From: Oikopleura dioica
Taxonomy: Eukaryota > Chordata > Appendicularia > Copelata > Oikopleuridae
Assembly: GCA_907165135.1 (NCBI GenBank)
Contig: OU015567.1
Location: forward strand, 4,283,001-4,347,000
Length of the DNA stretch: 64,000 nucleotides
Direction of reading: 5' to 3'
Part shown: piece by piece, positions 1 through 11,043 of the stretch
How positions within the stretch are numbered: the first letter of the stretch is position 1
Layout of the letters: every line of letters starts with the position of its first letter
Notes under the pieces: model-generated
The model's database searches: none
What the model saw: only the letters and a program-made list of their open reading frames with translations
Told to the model about the DNA's origin: nothing
Made by a program: the position numbers and the translations under genes

Positions 1-1005
1 TTTCTTCACAGGTTGTCGAAAATTTTCTTTTAAAATAATGTTAATTTCAACAACTTAAAATAACAAGAAAAACATCGCGAAATCGTCTTTTTGACCAAAA
101 TTTCTCGTCAATAAGTTGTCCAAATCGTTGATTAATTACTAATTAGTTCGTTCCAGTACATATATCAACCAGTGGATCAATGTTTTTTCTGGTCTATACA
201 ACCTGCCATAAAAATACAACAGAAGTCGACAGGACGCTGCCCAATTTTAGCAGAAATTTGCGTTCCCCGATAAGAGTAGAGTTAAGGGCACCCCGTGAGA
301 AAATATTTTGTAACTTGTCAAGAAGATAATGGAACAAGAAAACAGAAAAGAAAAGGTTCATTTTAGAGAAAAAAGCAATCAACAAAATATGCAGATTTTT
401 TCTTGAGAAAGAAAAACGATTGCATAATTAAAAAAAAAATTCTCAAAAAAAAATCCGAAAATCATCATTTTCTGAAAAAGAAATGAAAAAGGCAAACAAA
501 GCTGTTTAGTAAACAAAAAGATTCTGACGGGAACGGGGCTCTGAACTTTTGGCAATGTGGGAAGCAAAAGGTCTTTCCGAGAAAATTAACTGTCCATGTA
601 AATGGAATTTTCGACATGCCCAGCACCGCCCGTTCCAGCGTTAATTCGGCGGGAAATTGTTATAAAATAGAAGTTTTAAGGACTTGCTCAATTAACAACT
701 TTGGCTCAAATCATGAAAGTGCTCTAAAAGTAAGCTCAGAAGGTAAAGAAGCCGCAAGAATTTATCCAGCGGCGCGGGGCTAGAAACGCGCAACCACAGC
801 ACGAAACTGATAAGAAAAAGGAAAGAAACCGTAGTCGCGGGAGTAGTTATATCACTCGTCAGTAATCCCTGGTTCGCGCATCTAAATCCGCAGCCGAGCC
901 CAACAGCTGAGAGAGGCGATAAACGGACAAGTACAGCTCCAGTAACAAATTAGCTAACAGATAGGCTGCTTTAACTTTTTAGGCGATGGATAATTGAGGC
1001 GACAC
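1..1005. other. Gene-free stretch, AT-rich
   Basis: I see no convincing coding exon here on either strand; open frames are short and low-complexity. The composition is AT-rich with many A and T runs, apart from a slightly GC-richer patch around 600-930. It may hold upstream regulation or distal exons of a neighbouring gene, but nothing in the sequence shows that. Confidence 0.5.
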
Positions 1006-1205
1006 TGGAAAAGTCGGCGAATGTCACCGAATATCGCAAAATGTCGCAAAATGTCGCCAAATGTCGCTGAATGTCGCTGAAGATCACCAAATGTCGCTGA
1101 GTGTCGCCGAATGTCGCCCCTCATTTTCCGCGACATTCGGGAATATTTTTCGACATTCAGTGACATTCGGCGACATTTTGCGACATTTGGCGACATTCTG
1201 CGACT
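1006..1205. repeat. Inverted array of ATGTCGC-type decamers (foldback)
   Basis: About ten imperfect copies of a 9-10 bp unit of the form AATGTCGC(C/T)A run rightwards from about 1,015 to 1,112. After a short centre (CCCTCATTTTCC) the reverse complement of the same unit (GCGACATTCGG and variants) is repeated down to about 1,205. The whole block could fold into one long imperfect hairpin. It can be read through as an open frame on the minus strand, but that is a consequence of the repeat and not evidence of a gene. Confidence 0.8.
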
Positions 1206-2188
1206 TTCCTAGGGCGCACCGATTATTGGATCATTAAAATGAGAATTTATTTCATGTTAAAATTGGCCTTCTTGTACAAAGAGATTTATTTTTGGAAATA
1301 TGTAATTTTCCGTGAATTTAAGTGAAAATCCTTTTGAAGCATGAAATCTTCTAGCCTCTTGTAAAAATCTTGGCTCTTTTAAAAAAACCCGATTTTGTAT
1401 TTTTCGTGTAGAAGGGATTTTGAAAACTCGATCAAATCGTGCCAAAACTAAGCCTGTTACAGGAAACCGCACTCCATCAGCGCGCGTGACGCAGGCTTTT
1501 TGCAACTAGTTTTTTCAAACTAGAAAAAGAAAAGCTCCAGAGCTGGTAAAAGGATGCTGGAAACACGATTTTTGCGATTGATGAAATTGAGTTAGATTTT
1601 CGCGACAACGCCAATCCCGGCGGTGTTCACGAATTAGATTTTTCGGGGATACGTGGGCTTTCGCTGATTTCGCGCTCGTGAATTTTTTACTGAAATTTTT
1701 GAAAAATTTTGATTTGACAAAATTACTATACAAATAACGAAATGACTCAAAACTGACAAAAATAGCCTCTAAAAATAATGTTTTCTCCGATCGAAATTAA
1801 AGAATGCGCTGATTAACCAACCTTCTGGCCACAAAATGCTTTTCGATTTACACATTTAACTGGCGAGAGTAATTTTTCGAATTCGACGAGCACGATAATC
1901 GACAGCGATCAAGCCCCAGCCGACCACAGTGACTCGTGCTCTTACGCCGCCCGAGCCGCGAAAAATAGTTTTCGCCAAAACCAAAACTATTTTTTCTAAA
2001 CGGAGATTATCCGTCTTGCTTAAACCTACAGTGGCTTCTTTGTTAATTTCAAGAAAGCCCTTGTTTGGGGCAAAAATTGAGATAACTGACGTGTTCAATG
2101 AATTTTTGAATAAAAAAGTGAAAGCATTTATTCCAAAAGAAAACAGAACAAGAACCTCTTGACGCTTTTGAAGCTCTAGAATCAGCGA

Positions 2189-3061
2189 TCAATCTTCTTT
2201 TCCTTCGTTTATAACGACGTGCTTCTTCAACTGGCTTCGCATATCCACCTGTTTGCCCTTGTTGCCAAGCAGAGTCTTCATCATTTGAGCGACAGTGACC
2301 TTTATTTTCGATGAAAAAGAGCGAATTTAACAATTCAGAAAAGAATCAGCACTTTCTACTTTTGGATCGAAACATTCCATTTTATGTAACAACCAGGGCT
2401 TAAAAAAGCTGCTGTGGGAAATCTACATCTAAAAGAAGAAGCATGTCTTGGTTAGCTAATCGCCCTGTTATCACCGATTCCTTGACACGTTTCAGCGCTG
2501 GCTTCTTGAATTTCGCTAAAAAAGCTGCAATTTTTCGTTTAAAAATATCAAAAATGATGATTCATCATCGAGGAAAGGGGTTAGGGTTAGAATGAAAGAG
2601 GGGTTAAGGCAAATTAACCCCCCGCCGGCGGTGTGGATCAAAATTTACCTTTGATATCCTGAATTCGTTTCTGGAGCTCTATAATTTCCCTTGCTTGTTT
2701 TTCATGTTTCGTCTCGAGATCGTACTTGTTGTCGTCGCATTTGTCGCACATTCCTTAAAACCGCCCGTTTTAAAAATTTTGAATTTCCGGACTCCTTTGC
2801 TAATTCCCGAATTAATCTTTCGACCCCGCCTTATCTCTCTCCTACCGTGCAAATCTCGGCAGAGCTGTTTCAGCGCTTCCTCGTCCAGAGAATCTAAAAG
2901 AAAAAAGGATTTGAAAGTTGAAATAATTGAAAAAGGGGCTTACCAAGATCGGGGAAAGCTGGGACTCGCTCGGCAAGAGCAGCTTCTCGTTTCGCCTGAG
3001 CTTCTTGTTCTCGCTTGGTGGCTTCGTCGAGGGCCCATTTGATCAAGGAGCATTTCTTCAT
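2189..3061 (-). CDS. Troponin I-like protein, five exons
   Basis: Exons by phase and splice sites are 3061-2944, 2893-2846, 2753-2649, 2515-2481 and 2299-2189, giving about 138 residues. The order of motifs follows troponin I: a charged N-terminal helix with AERVPAFPDL, then LCRDLH, then a coiled-coil segment with KYDLETKHEKQAREI, then KFKKPALKRVK, then AQMMKTLLGNKG. These match the T/C-binding helices, the inhibitory region and the switch region in spacing. Troponin I is the thin-filament subunit that inhibits actomyosin until calcium binds troponin C. The fourth intron would start GA and end AG (donor at 2480). If it were retained, translation would instead stop at 2400 after LLLDVDFPQQLF. 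The usual C-terminal DWR segment was not found, so the 3' end may be incomplete. Confidence 0.8.
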
Positions 3062-4427
3062 GGGGTTTCGTAAAAATGGATTTATGAAATCTACTATTCC
3101 GAAAATTCTCTAATAGTCTTAAAATTATATTTTATTTATTTGTTATTTTTAAAATTTTATTCATGAAATTTATTAAAATATGAATTTTATTATTCAAAAA
3201 TTTTGTTAAGAAATAATTTTTTATTATATAAAATAAACAATCGATTCCAAATTCTTATTTTTGATTTTCGAAACCTTCCAATTGTTGCATCCTCAGCGGC
3301 GAAATTCGCTGGTCGTATGGCAAACTCATCTTTCTTCTTCCCGCCATTTTTTGTTCTTCTTTTTTCTTTTCTCCCTAAAAATCTTAGTGACCAGCATCTG
3401 GATGTTTTATCTTTTTCTTCCAATTTTCGATGATTGGACTGATCATCTCATGATCGAATTTTTCACAATTTTTGGAATCTTTTTTGTAAATTTATTTTTC
3501 CATTTTTAGAAAAAAACTGGCAGCTGCTGATCCACTTTTCTAAGTCGGATAGCTGCTCTGGGTTTTAAGGAGAGGCAGGCTGCGTCTTCTCTAAGCTGAG
3601 GCATAAAAAATGAGGGATTATGAATAAAGCCGCGAAAGTGGTGGAAATCATTTACGCGTCTTACGAGTGGTAATTAGAGCTGAGCGTGAGAAGTTGCCCG
3701 AGATGATAGCTAAGGGACTCTACTCTCGAACTCACGTGGCTTTTTCGACTCACGTGTATACATTTATAGAAACCTTGAGATTTCTAGAGCTGATCAAATC
3801 GGGATTATTGGTCATAAAAGTGGGTCAAAAATTTTGACTCAAAACTATCAATCGAGAAGCCGTTTGCGGCTTCGAGCGAAACAACGGTTAAAGCCGCACA
3901 AAGCGCGGCTCATATTTTGCTTCTCGAAGCCGCAAGCGGGTTTTTGACTCGAAATTTCGACATATTTTACGAAAGACATAATCTTACGAAAATATCAAAA
4001 AGTTAAAATACCTTATGAAAATCTCTCTTTTCCTCCTCAAAAGGGTCAAAATCGAAGTCCTTTGCCGCGCGGCGGCAATAAAGGAAGTTGCTAGGTTTGA
4101 GCTATAAACACCTGCTGCTGGATTAGGCTGGTTAAAAATCGTTTGACTCCTCCGCAAGATCACGAGTAAATTTACTTCTTCGACGTTTGGCGACAGTATT
4201 AGGACATATATCACTCATCGCTTCTCAATTATTTTATTGGCCCTTTTTTCTGTAAAAATTTGGGATTAGGGTTATTCTAAGGTTTAAAATTTGAGGGCTT
4301 TTGAGGCGAAAAATGGGTCGAAATTAAATATTTTGAGTTAAAAATTTCAGTTTTTACAAAAAATTGCTCCAAAATTATTTTTTAATTTTTTAGAATTTTT
4401 TTCCAAAAATTAACAAATTTATTTTAG
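3062..4427. other. Spacer with AT-rich tracts and one hairpin pair
   Basis: There is no secure gene. A minus-strand patch at about 3,280-3,430 (AGAACAAAAAATGGCG, then a lysine-rich reading) could be an upstream troponin exon, but I could not tie it by phase. At 3,850-3,945 there is a pair of AGCCGC/GCGGCT hairpin arms flanked by ATCGAGAAG and CTTCTCGA, related to the element at 55.5 kb. Confidence 0.4.
3850..3945. repeat. Short inverted repeat with AGCCGCxxGCGGCT arms
   Basis: The left arm reads CGAGAAGCCG followed by TTTGCGGCTTCGAG. The right arm, after about 50 bp, reads CTTCTCGAAGCCGCAAGCGG. The arrangement is that of a small foldback element. Close relatives lie at 4.84, 6.33, 7.11, 39.18, 52.93 and 55.47 kb in this window. 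Confidence 0.6.
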
Positions 4428-4516
4428 CAAGGATCCTGGAACGTCTACTCCCTCGTCGCCGGCCTCTGCCTCTTCCTTTTCGCCGCCATCTGCTTGGCCT
4501 CCAGCTTTTGTATACA
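4428..4516 (+). CDS. Transmembrane exon of an unidentified membrane protein
   Basis: The exon is bounded by TTTATTTTAG at its 5' side and a GTAAGT donor at its 3' side. It reads as one hydrophobic helix of about 24 residues, starting SWNVYSLVAGLCLFLFAAIC. It ends in phase 2 and could splice in frame to the exon beginning at 6,813, which would place a short cytoplasmic tail after the helix. Exons encoding an extracellular part were not recognised upstream. The case rests on splice consensus, hydrophobicity and phase, so the exon is probable but not certain. Confidence 0.5.
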
Positions 4517-4837
4517 GTAAGTTTGAAGTTAGCCCCTTGAATTAGAAGAATACTGATCGTTGCGAATTTAGAATTCAAGACTCGAAATCTGTTCATAAAA
4601 AGCTGCGGCGAGTTTTTTCCGAAAATATCTTCCTCCGTTTATTTGTCAGAACGGTGAATTTCTCACCACTAGAGATTCAACACGGAACCGAAAATTGCTA
4701 CCTCACGTGATTCTTTTCGAGGCTAGAATTGTATATCTAACCGGTTTGATTTTTTCTCCTTCCGTTGTTGACTTTTGTTTCCATTAGAAATAAGTTTTGA
4801 TATTTATTTGAGACCTAAGACAGGTCTGAAAGTTTCC

Positions 4838-5045
4838 AAATGAAAAGCCGCGTAGCGGCTTTTTCAAAGACGAAGCCGCGAAGCGGCTTTATAAGAACTT
4901 TCCGTTCCTGAGTCAGGAATCCTGACTCAGATTTTCTACATTTTGTTTTTCCCATCAATTTTGTAGAAAAACTGAGTCAGAATCTAAAAGCTATGATAAA
5001 AGTTGTTACTCAAATCCTGACTCAGGGTTTGAACTCACAGGTTTC
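4838..5045. repeat. CTGAGTCAGG / AGCCGC inverted-repeat cluster
   Basis: Two hairpins, AGCCGCGTAGCGGCT and AGCCGCGAAGCGGCT, are followed by several copies of CCTGAGTCAGG or CCTGACTCAG with TTTTCTACA/TGTAGAAAA. The same modules make up the complete short element at 5,736-5,893, so this looks like a rearranged or nested member of that family. Confidence 0.6.
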
Positions 5046-5735
5046 TGCGCTCATTTTCGGTGAGAGTTGTGTCTAAAATCCACTTTCACGGGTGGTTGAC
5101 TTATGCCACGTGTGTCGGAAAAAGAATGCAAGAAATGTTCTATTTTTTATCAAAAAATTCCCCACCTGCTCTTTTCTACTCAACCTTTTTTCTTTCCTTT
5201 ATGAATTTTTTAGTGATAATTTTTTTGGAAAGGATTTCTGGAAATTATGACTTCTTCTTGTCTTGTCCGACAAAAAGAATCAACCGCGAAAAAATGTCCG
5301 ACAAGAATCAGATAATCAAGATGAGATTACCTTAGTTCTCATTTCTCATTTTGCAATTTTTGAATTCAAAAACTGATCTTAGAAATTTTCGATTCAAATT
5401 TGTAAACTTCGATCTTTGGCAAATTTCATGGCTAGTAAGACTAAGTGATTCAATTGCGGAAAAAGCAGGAAACCGATCACGTGATTGCCGAGATTTCTAG
5501 CGACGAGCTTCTATCAAAAATTAATCCAAGAGCCAAAATAGTCCTTTGATTTCTTGTTGCGCCAACACACGTTTTTTTGGGAGTCCCAAAATTGAGGGCG
5601 AAATCGGCGTAAAAATCAATCCCGGATTGGCCGAATTCCGGTTTTCCGAAGAAATCGCAGGAAAAGTTCGTCTTTTTCAAGTTGATCTGACCGAGATCAG
5701 CCCAGGTCAAGAATGGGTAAAAGTAAGGCTCGGTT

Positions 5736-5893
5736 ACCTGTATAGAAAACCTGAGTCAGGGTCCTTAAAGAGCTTGATTGAAAGCCGCATAGCGGCTTTT
5801 CTAAATATAAAGCCGCAAAATGCCTTCGGCAAAATGACCAGTTGAATGTGTCGCGAAGTTTTGAGGACCCTGACTCAGGTTTTCTACACAGGT
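5736..5893. mobile_element. 158-bp MITE with 30-bp terminal inverted repeats
   Basis: The left end reads ACCTGTATAGAAAACCTGAG and the right end is its near-perfect reverse complement, finishing CTCAGGTTTTCTACACAGGT. The arms match over 30 bp with about one mismatch (TATAG against TGTAG). The interior carries an AGCCGC/GCGGCT hairpin. No coding capacity. Partial or diverged copies occur at 4.9, 6.3, 24.2, 39.27 and 51.1 kb. Confidence 0.8.
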
Positions 5894-6269
5894 TTCCGAG
5901 CAAAAAACAAAAACAGTAAAACGAGACAACGTAAGACTAAGACGCTCCAGGTGAAAATTAGTTGCACAAATCGTGAATTTTAATTTCGCCTCTGAGAGTT
6001 TCCACTCCAAAGTCGCCGTTTCTAAAAAGAGCGGCGACATTCGACATTGTCAAAATTGAAAATTGCGACTTTGAGATGTTCTAATTTTCAAAATTTCGTT
6101 ACCTTCCTCGCGCGGAAATTAAGGGGCTCTCGCTGTTTTCGCAACATGAACAAATTGACGGTTGGAGAGATGCACAAATCGATGATTAATGGACTTTTTA
6201 CGCGATGGATTGTGTATTAGAAAGATGTTCATTTTCTGTCGTTTAGATGCTTTTATGAAAAAAGTACAG

Positions 6270-6420
6270 AATCCTGAGTCAGGTTCATAAAAATTTTTAT
6301 TGAAAAACCGTAAAATCGACTTTTGGCAAAGCCGCTTCGCGGCTTAGTTTTTAAAAAGAAAGCCGCTACGCGGCTTTTCATTAAAATTCTCTTGACTCAG
6401 GCTTTCTATACAGGTTCTTG
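6270..6420. mobile_element. Diverged copy of the CTGAGTCAGG MITE
   Basis: The left end carries ACAGAATCCTGAGTCAGG and the right end carries TTGACTCAGGCTTTCTATACAGG. Between them are two AGCCGC/GCGGCT hairpins at about 6,330 and 6,360. It has the same architecture as the 158-bp element at 5,736. Confidence 0.65.
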
Positions 6421-6438
6421 AACCTGCTTTTTTGTTCT

Positions 6439-6462
6439 CTAACCCTAACCCTAACCCTAACC
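6439..6462. repeat. Interstitial telomere-type repeat (CCCTAA)n
   Basis: Three to four tandem CTAACC units occur, the complement of TTAGGG, the telomere repeat usual in chordates. The tract is only 24 bp and lies just beside a MITE copy, so it marks a repair or insertion scar more likely than a chromosome end. Confidence 0.7.
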
Positions 6463-6812
6463 TCAACTAAATAATGAATGAAAATTCATTGCAAGAAAAT
6501 CGAATTTTTCAAGCATTTTCAAAGAAATTGTTTTTGTCAAGTCATGTTTTTTCTTGACAAATGCGCGTCAGAATATTTTCAAACGAACACGTGATTACAA
6601 AAACTTGAGGCTTACCTTCTAACGCAGCTATCTCGGTATCTTGTCCGCCCAAATCATTTTTGTTTACGCTCAAACGAAAACAAACCTCGTCCCGCATTCA
6701 ACAGCTTCTCAAAATAAGCTTTCTAGAGCAGAAAAAAACCACAGAGGAGGATTTTCGGAAGATTCGTTTTTTGGCAAAAGTGCTTTTGAAAATAATCAAA
6801 TTCTTTTTTCAG

Positions 6813-7017
6813 CAGCGACGAAGCAAAAACAATGAAAGAGCCGGTGCGAACAATCACACTCCCCTCCGGCGCCGACTTTGAATCTTCCTTCGTCCAGTCC
6901 GTGATAAACGGACATCGCTTGGAAAGCGCCGATACTGGAAAACACAAGTTCCCCTCGATGAAATCAATCCCTGTGGATTCCCTCGCTACAGACACAGACA
7001 CGGATAGATATTTTTGA
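6813..7017 (+). CDS. Terminal exon, cytoplasmic-tail-like
   Basis: The exon follows a TTTTTTCAG acceptor and reads open to a TGA stop, ending LATDTDTDRYF. It includes MKEPVRTITLPSGADFESS. It is hydrophilic and rich in acidic, serine and threonine residues. Its phase fits the exon ending at 4,516, suggesting it is the tail of that membrane protein. An AATAAA lies about 60 bp after the stop. The family is unknown to me. Confidence 0.5.
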
Positions 7018-8427
7018 CTCGAATTTTTCAGCAAGCAGGAAAATTATAAAAAATATTCAAATTTTCATTAAAATAAATTATTTTCAAAAAAAAAAAAATC
7101 AAAAGAGGAAAAAGCCGCTTGCGGCTTTTACGAATTCTTCAAATAAAGAAACGCCGCGTGCGGCTCTTATTTTTAATGCTCAGTTAGAGCATTATTTTTT
7201 CAGTTATTTTGGAAGGCATCCTTTTCTAAAAAAAAAGCCGACTTCCCTTTATTAAATTGTTGTTTATTTTATTTTTGCATGGCATGTATCATTTCAATGC
7301 AGCGATCAGAGTGCGCAGGAAGCAAACAGGAAATCCCAGCTTTCCGTCACAGCGCATTCTTCCCCCGAGTGCAAGGGGTCCAAACTGCGCTTGATAAATA
7401 AAAATTCCTGATTTTCATCGGGAGAGTGGAGATTCTCCACTGGAGAATTATCCGTCAAGATCTATTGTCAATTTTAATAGTTTACTTCCTCTCTGAATAG
7501 TTTATTGCTGATATGTTATCGGAGACATTAGAACAAAAATGAAGACAATTTTCCGATCAAGAAATTTCGATCGTAATCAGGGACCATTATTTCTAAATTA
7601 TCTGATTATTCATTATCCTGATTATCTCGCTCATTCAGATAATATTTGCCTTTGTCCACTTTTTTTCTACGATTTTCACCAAAGATGTAGATTCAGTCCA
7701 TTCTTTTTATCGAATTGATACACATACCATGTGAGCTTTCTTTTTCAACTTTAATATAATTACTTTAATTATCTACCAGATAATTTAACATGATCGACTA
7801 TGCAAAACATTCTTTAGTGATACAAACAAGCAATTCTAAAATATGATGGACATTTATGTTGATCAAACTTCAAATAGAAAAGTTGTTTCGAGCATTTTTG
7901 AACAAGTCATTTACTATCATATTTTGAAAACATATATTTTGGGCTCTAAAATGAACAACTTTCGTCGTATTTTTCCATTGAAAAAATTGAAAAACAGATT
8001 TTTGAGAATAATTTACAGCCCTTTACATACGGGTTTTAAATTAGATTTGATTTTATTTAACAAATTTTTGCTTAAAAAATCAACCTAAAAATGTTAATAT
8101 CGAATCTAAAACCCTTTGAAAACAGGACAGGGTCTTAATTTTTTTCTTACTCGTTTATTTTCTCAAATCAAAGATCGTTTTTTCAAGGAAAGATTTTTTT
8201 TATTGACCCCCTAAAGAAATGGGCTAAACTTAGTTGTTTTAAACCTGGAGCATTTGAGCTTCGTCGATTTTTGACTCGCTGTTGATCATTTCAATTAGCC
8301 CATTGAAAGTTATCCAAATGTTGCTTCCAAAGCACGTCGCGCGAAGGTTATTATCATCTCATTTTTGTCTTCTCTAGCCCCTTATTTTCCTGAACCTCAA
8401 ATCTAAACAAAGCTCTAGAACGACCGA
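7018..8427. repeat. Spacer; oldest copy (copy 0) of the 9-kb and 24-kb duplicated block
   Basis: From about 7,185 to 8,080 the sequence resembles the spacers at 9,330-10,480 and 24,600-24,960 plus 36,960-37,090. Shared landmarks are the block with TTTCAATGCAGCGAtCAGAG, the string ACAAACAAGCAATT and AAATAGAAAAGTTGTT. It is more diverged than copies A and B are from each other. No secure exon was seen; hairpins of the AGCCGC type lie at about 7,110-7,165. Confidence 0.6.
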
Positions 8428-8772
8428 ATGGAGGTGATCAACGAAGATGACCAGATGAGCAATGCTAAGACAGCTTCTAAGTTGTCGGATTCAGGTTCAA
8501 AAACGCAGAAAAATCGCGAAAAAAGGCAAAAGAATGGAAATAAAATGGATTTTTCTAGCGTCGGATGAAGGATTCAACTCGGGAAATCAATCACCAGAGC
8601 CAGAGGAAAGTTCCAGAAGACGAGATCGAAGAAGAAATTTCAGAGACGGTGAGAAAGCTCAAAATAAGTCCATTTTTCGGATCAAAAATGACACTTTTCT
8701 GGACCGATTTTTTCAGAGTCGAAAAAGCGCCGCCGAAACCGAAAGGACAACAACCCAATTTCAAAGATCTAA
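8428..8772 (+). CDS. Small basic protein, three exons (about 70 aa)
   Basis: Exons are 8428-8494, 8559-8648 and 8717-8772. All splice sites are GT-AG and phase 1 throughout. The product has an acidic and polar first half (MEVINEDDQMSNAK) and a strongly basic end with RRRDRRRNFRD and KKRRRNRK runs, which look like nuclear localisation or nucleic-acid-binding stretches. AATAAA follows at about 9,021. Degenerate copies lacking the start codon and the third exon lie at about 10,577-10,740 and 37,084-37,230, which helps confirm that this copy is the intact one. I do not recognise a family. Confidence 0.6.
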
Positions 8773-9944
8773 GCTCCTGTTTGATGATTCTCTTCCATGA
8801 TTCCAAAACTGGAAAAACGAAGAGCAGTAATTATCTTCTCCAAAATGTACAATTTCTACTTCTACTACTCGACAAGCAGCTAACTCGCACCAATCCAAGC
8901 AACGAAAAATCTAACTGTACATTATTCCTCTAAAAAGTATTTGATGAAAAACAAAGAAAATTTCATCAATTTTCTGTAATCAAAAGTGATCGCCTCTAGA
9001 ATATCGAGAAGGCATCGAATTTCTAATAAAAGTTTAATTATTCTGTACCATAAAAAATACTCTTTCGTGTTTTTGAACTCGTAGTAAGGGTACGCTAAAG
9101 GGCTCTTTCTTTTTTTGCGAACTGGCTGTTATTTATTTGCTCGAATTATTGAGCAATTTGAAACTGTTAATTTCACGCTTCGTAGTCTTTCTGGTGCTAA
9201 AGAGTCGCGATTATATCTGTTAGATTCCGGTGAAATGTAATTAAATGTTTTCCAGAATTAGTAATTATGAACCAAGAAAAAGCCGAGGGCGATTTTTATT
9301 CTCAATATTTTTATGCAGATTATGCAGAGCATTATTATTTCAGCTACTTTGAAAGACACATTTTCTTTAAAAAAACGGAATACCCTTTTAAGAATCTTGG
9401 TTATTTTATTTTCGCGTTCGATTATCATTTCAATGCAGCGACCAGAGTGTGCAGAAAGAAGGCAGGAAATCCGAGCTTTTTTCCCCAACAGTTTTTGAAG
9501 GACAAAAATTACCTTATTTTCATCGGGCTAGCGTATTTACGCTTAAGCAGCTATTCCCTTTTTTAATTGTTTACTTCCTATCAATATAGTCTATTGCTGA
9601 TACATTATCGTATATAATTATCTCGAATATATTTTACATTAAACCATTCAGGTAGAAAACAGGGACTTCTAATGTTCAGTTATCTTTGAATTATCTTGTC
9701 ATTCTCCATTTCTTCTTCTATTATTTTTATATATTTATCGCAAATATTATCGCTGCAGTCTATGTTATAACCGCATTGATACACTCATCATGTGAGTCCA
9801 TATCAAACGCGCTATGAAATATCGAGAGCTTACTTTTTCGATTAGTCTCCGTTTGCCAAAGTCGCCGTTTGCCCAAATTGAGAAAACGGCGACTTGGGCA
9901 AAAGGCGACATTGGCGAACAAGACCACTCTATTTTTTTAAATTA

Positions 9945-10358
9945 CAGTTGGTTTCCTATTTTCCGGAGTCCACTTTTCCGGACAATTTTCAGATTTTAAG
10001 GCCTTTGAGTGGGACACTGCAAAATCGACGATGGTCCAATTTTCCGGACTTTTTTCAAATTTTATTGAGAGGTTATAATTTTTTTTGGGAAAATAGAGGC
10101 AATCGACGGCTGAATTAAATTCTTTTCGGGCGCAAGTGGACCTTGTTGGCGAGATTTCCATCAATTGTCAGAAGCTAAAAGTTTACTCCGTGGTAAATCG
10201 ACTTTTAGACTGAAAAATGTCTGTTTCTCGAAAAAATTTAAGTAAACTTGGTGGCACATGCATTTTTATCCGGTGACAGTCACCGGGTGACCCATTTTTC
10301 CGGACATTTTTTCGAAGACCAGGGGACAAAATTTGTCCGGAAAAAAGGAAACCAACTG
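9945..10358. mobile_element. Tc1/mariner-like non-autonomous element, 414 bp
   Basis: Terminal inverted repeats begin CAGTTGGTTTCCT and match over about 23 bp (left with ATTTTCCGGA, right complement with TTTTTCCGGA). TA dinucleotides flank both ends (9943-9944 and 10359-10360). The duplicated locus at about 36,957 reads straight through with a single TA (aacTTAcatataataac), giving a natural empty site. No transposase is encoded. TA duplication and the CAGT end point to the Tc1/mariner superfamily. Confidence 0.85.
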
Positions 10359-10576
10359 TACATATAATAACTGCAATCATCTGTCAGATCATTTTACAAA
10401 CAAGCAATTAAAAAAAATAGACATTTCAATTAATAAATCTTCAAATAGAAAAGTTGTTCCAAGTTTTTTTGAACTTATCACTGACACATTACACTTATCA
10501 TAATTCTGGTGTTTTATTTAAAAAAAATATATTGACATTTTTATCTCTTTTCATTCGTTTGAAAACTGAGAAATAG

Positions 10577-10742
10577 TAATCAACGAAGATGACTAGATGA
10601 ACAATTGCACAGCTTTAAATTTGTCAGAAAATGAAATAAGATGAAATTTTCTAGCATCAGATGAAGGATATAAGTCGGGGATCAATCACCAGAGCTAGAA
10701 AAAAGTTCCAGAAGACGAGATCGAAGAAGAAATTTCACGACT
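10577..10742 (+). pseudogene. Degenerate copy of the 8.4-kb basic-protein gene
   Basis: The stretch corresponds to exons 1 and 2 of the gene at 8,428. The initiator is lost, a TAG follows GAAGATGAC, the exon-2 part carries further changes (AGAGCTAGAAAAAAG), and the third exon is absent: the sequence leaves homology at AAATTTCACGACTAGAG. It is a relic inside the duplicated unit. Confidence 0.75.
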
Positions 10743-10947
10743 AGAGTGCGACTAGAGGCAGGAGAGACTAGAGGAGGCAATTAAACTGTACAATTTGCGC
10801 ACATTTCTTTTTTGATTGAAGGCGTCTTACGAGACGGTAATGAGAGGAGCTCAGCCTGTCGTAAGAGCTGCCCCCTATATCGATAGTATAGCATGCTCTC
10901 TAGCACCGAGAAGATTATGAAGCGTAAAAATAACAGTTCCAGAAAGC

Positions 10948-10955
10948 TATATAAA
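10948..10955 (+). promoter_or_regulatory. TATA box of secreted-protein gene, copy A
   Basis: TATATAAA lies 96 bp before the ATG at 11,044. The same box in the same flank (AGAAAGCTATATAAATCGAG) is kept in copy B at 37,439-37,446. Confidence 0.7.
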
Positions 10956-11043
10956 TCGAGATCCCTGAACCTTCCAGCACAGACAATAACAGTCAGTTGA
11001 AAAAAGAGCCTTTTCAAAGGAAATCTTTTAAATCCGGTCAAAA

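Larger units (their letters stand above)
4517..6812. other. Probable intron rich in inverted-repeat elements
   Basis: The stretch lies between two phase-compatible exons and contains no secure coding exon. It is dominated by copies of a small inverted-repeat family (about 4,840-5,045, 5,736-5,893 and 6,270-6,420) and by a short telomere-like tract at 6,439-6,462. Confidence 0.45.

Noticed and set aside
954-1196. Open frame of 80 codons on the minus strand
   Set aside because: Its sequence (repeating S-A-T-F-G-D) is simply the translated decamer array; no gene signals.
6439-6462. Chromosome end
   Set aside because: Only about four telomere-type units, flanked on both sides by ordinary sequence and genes.
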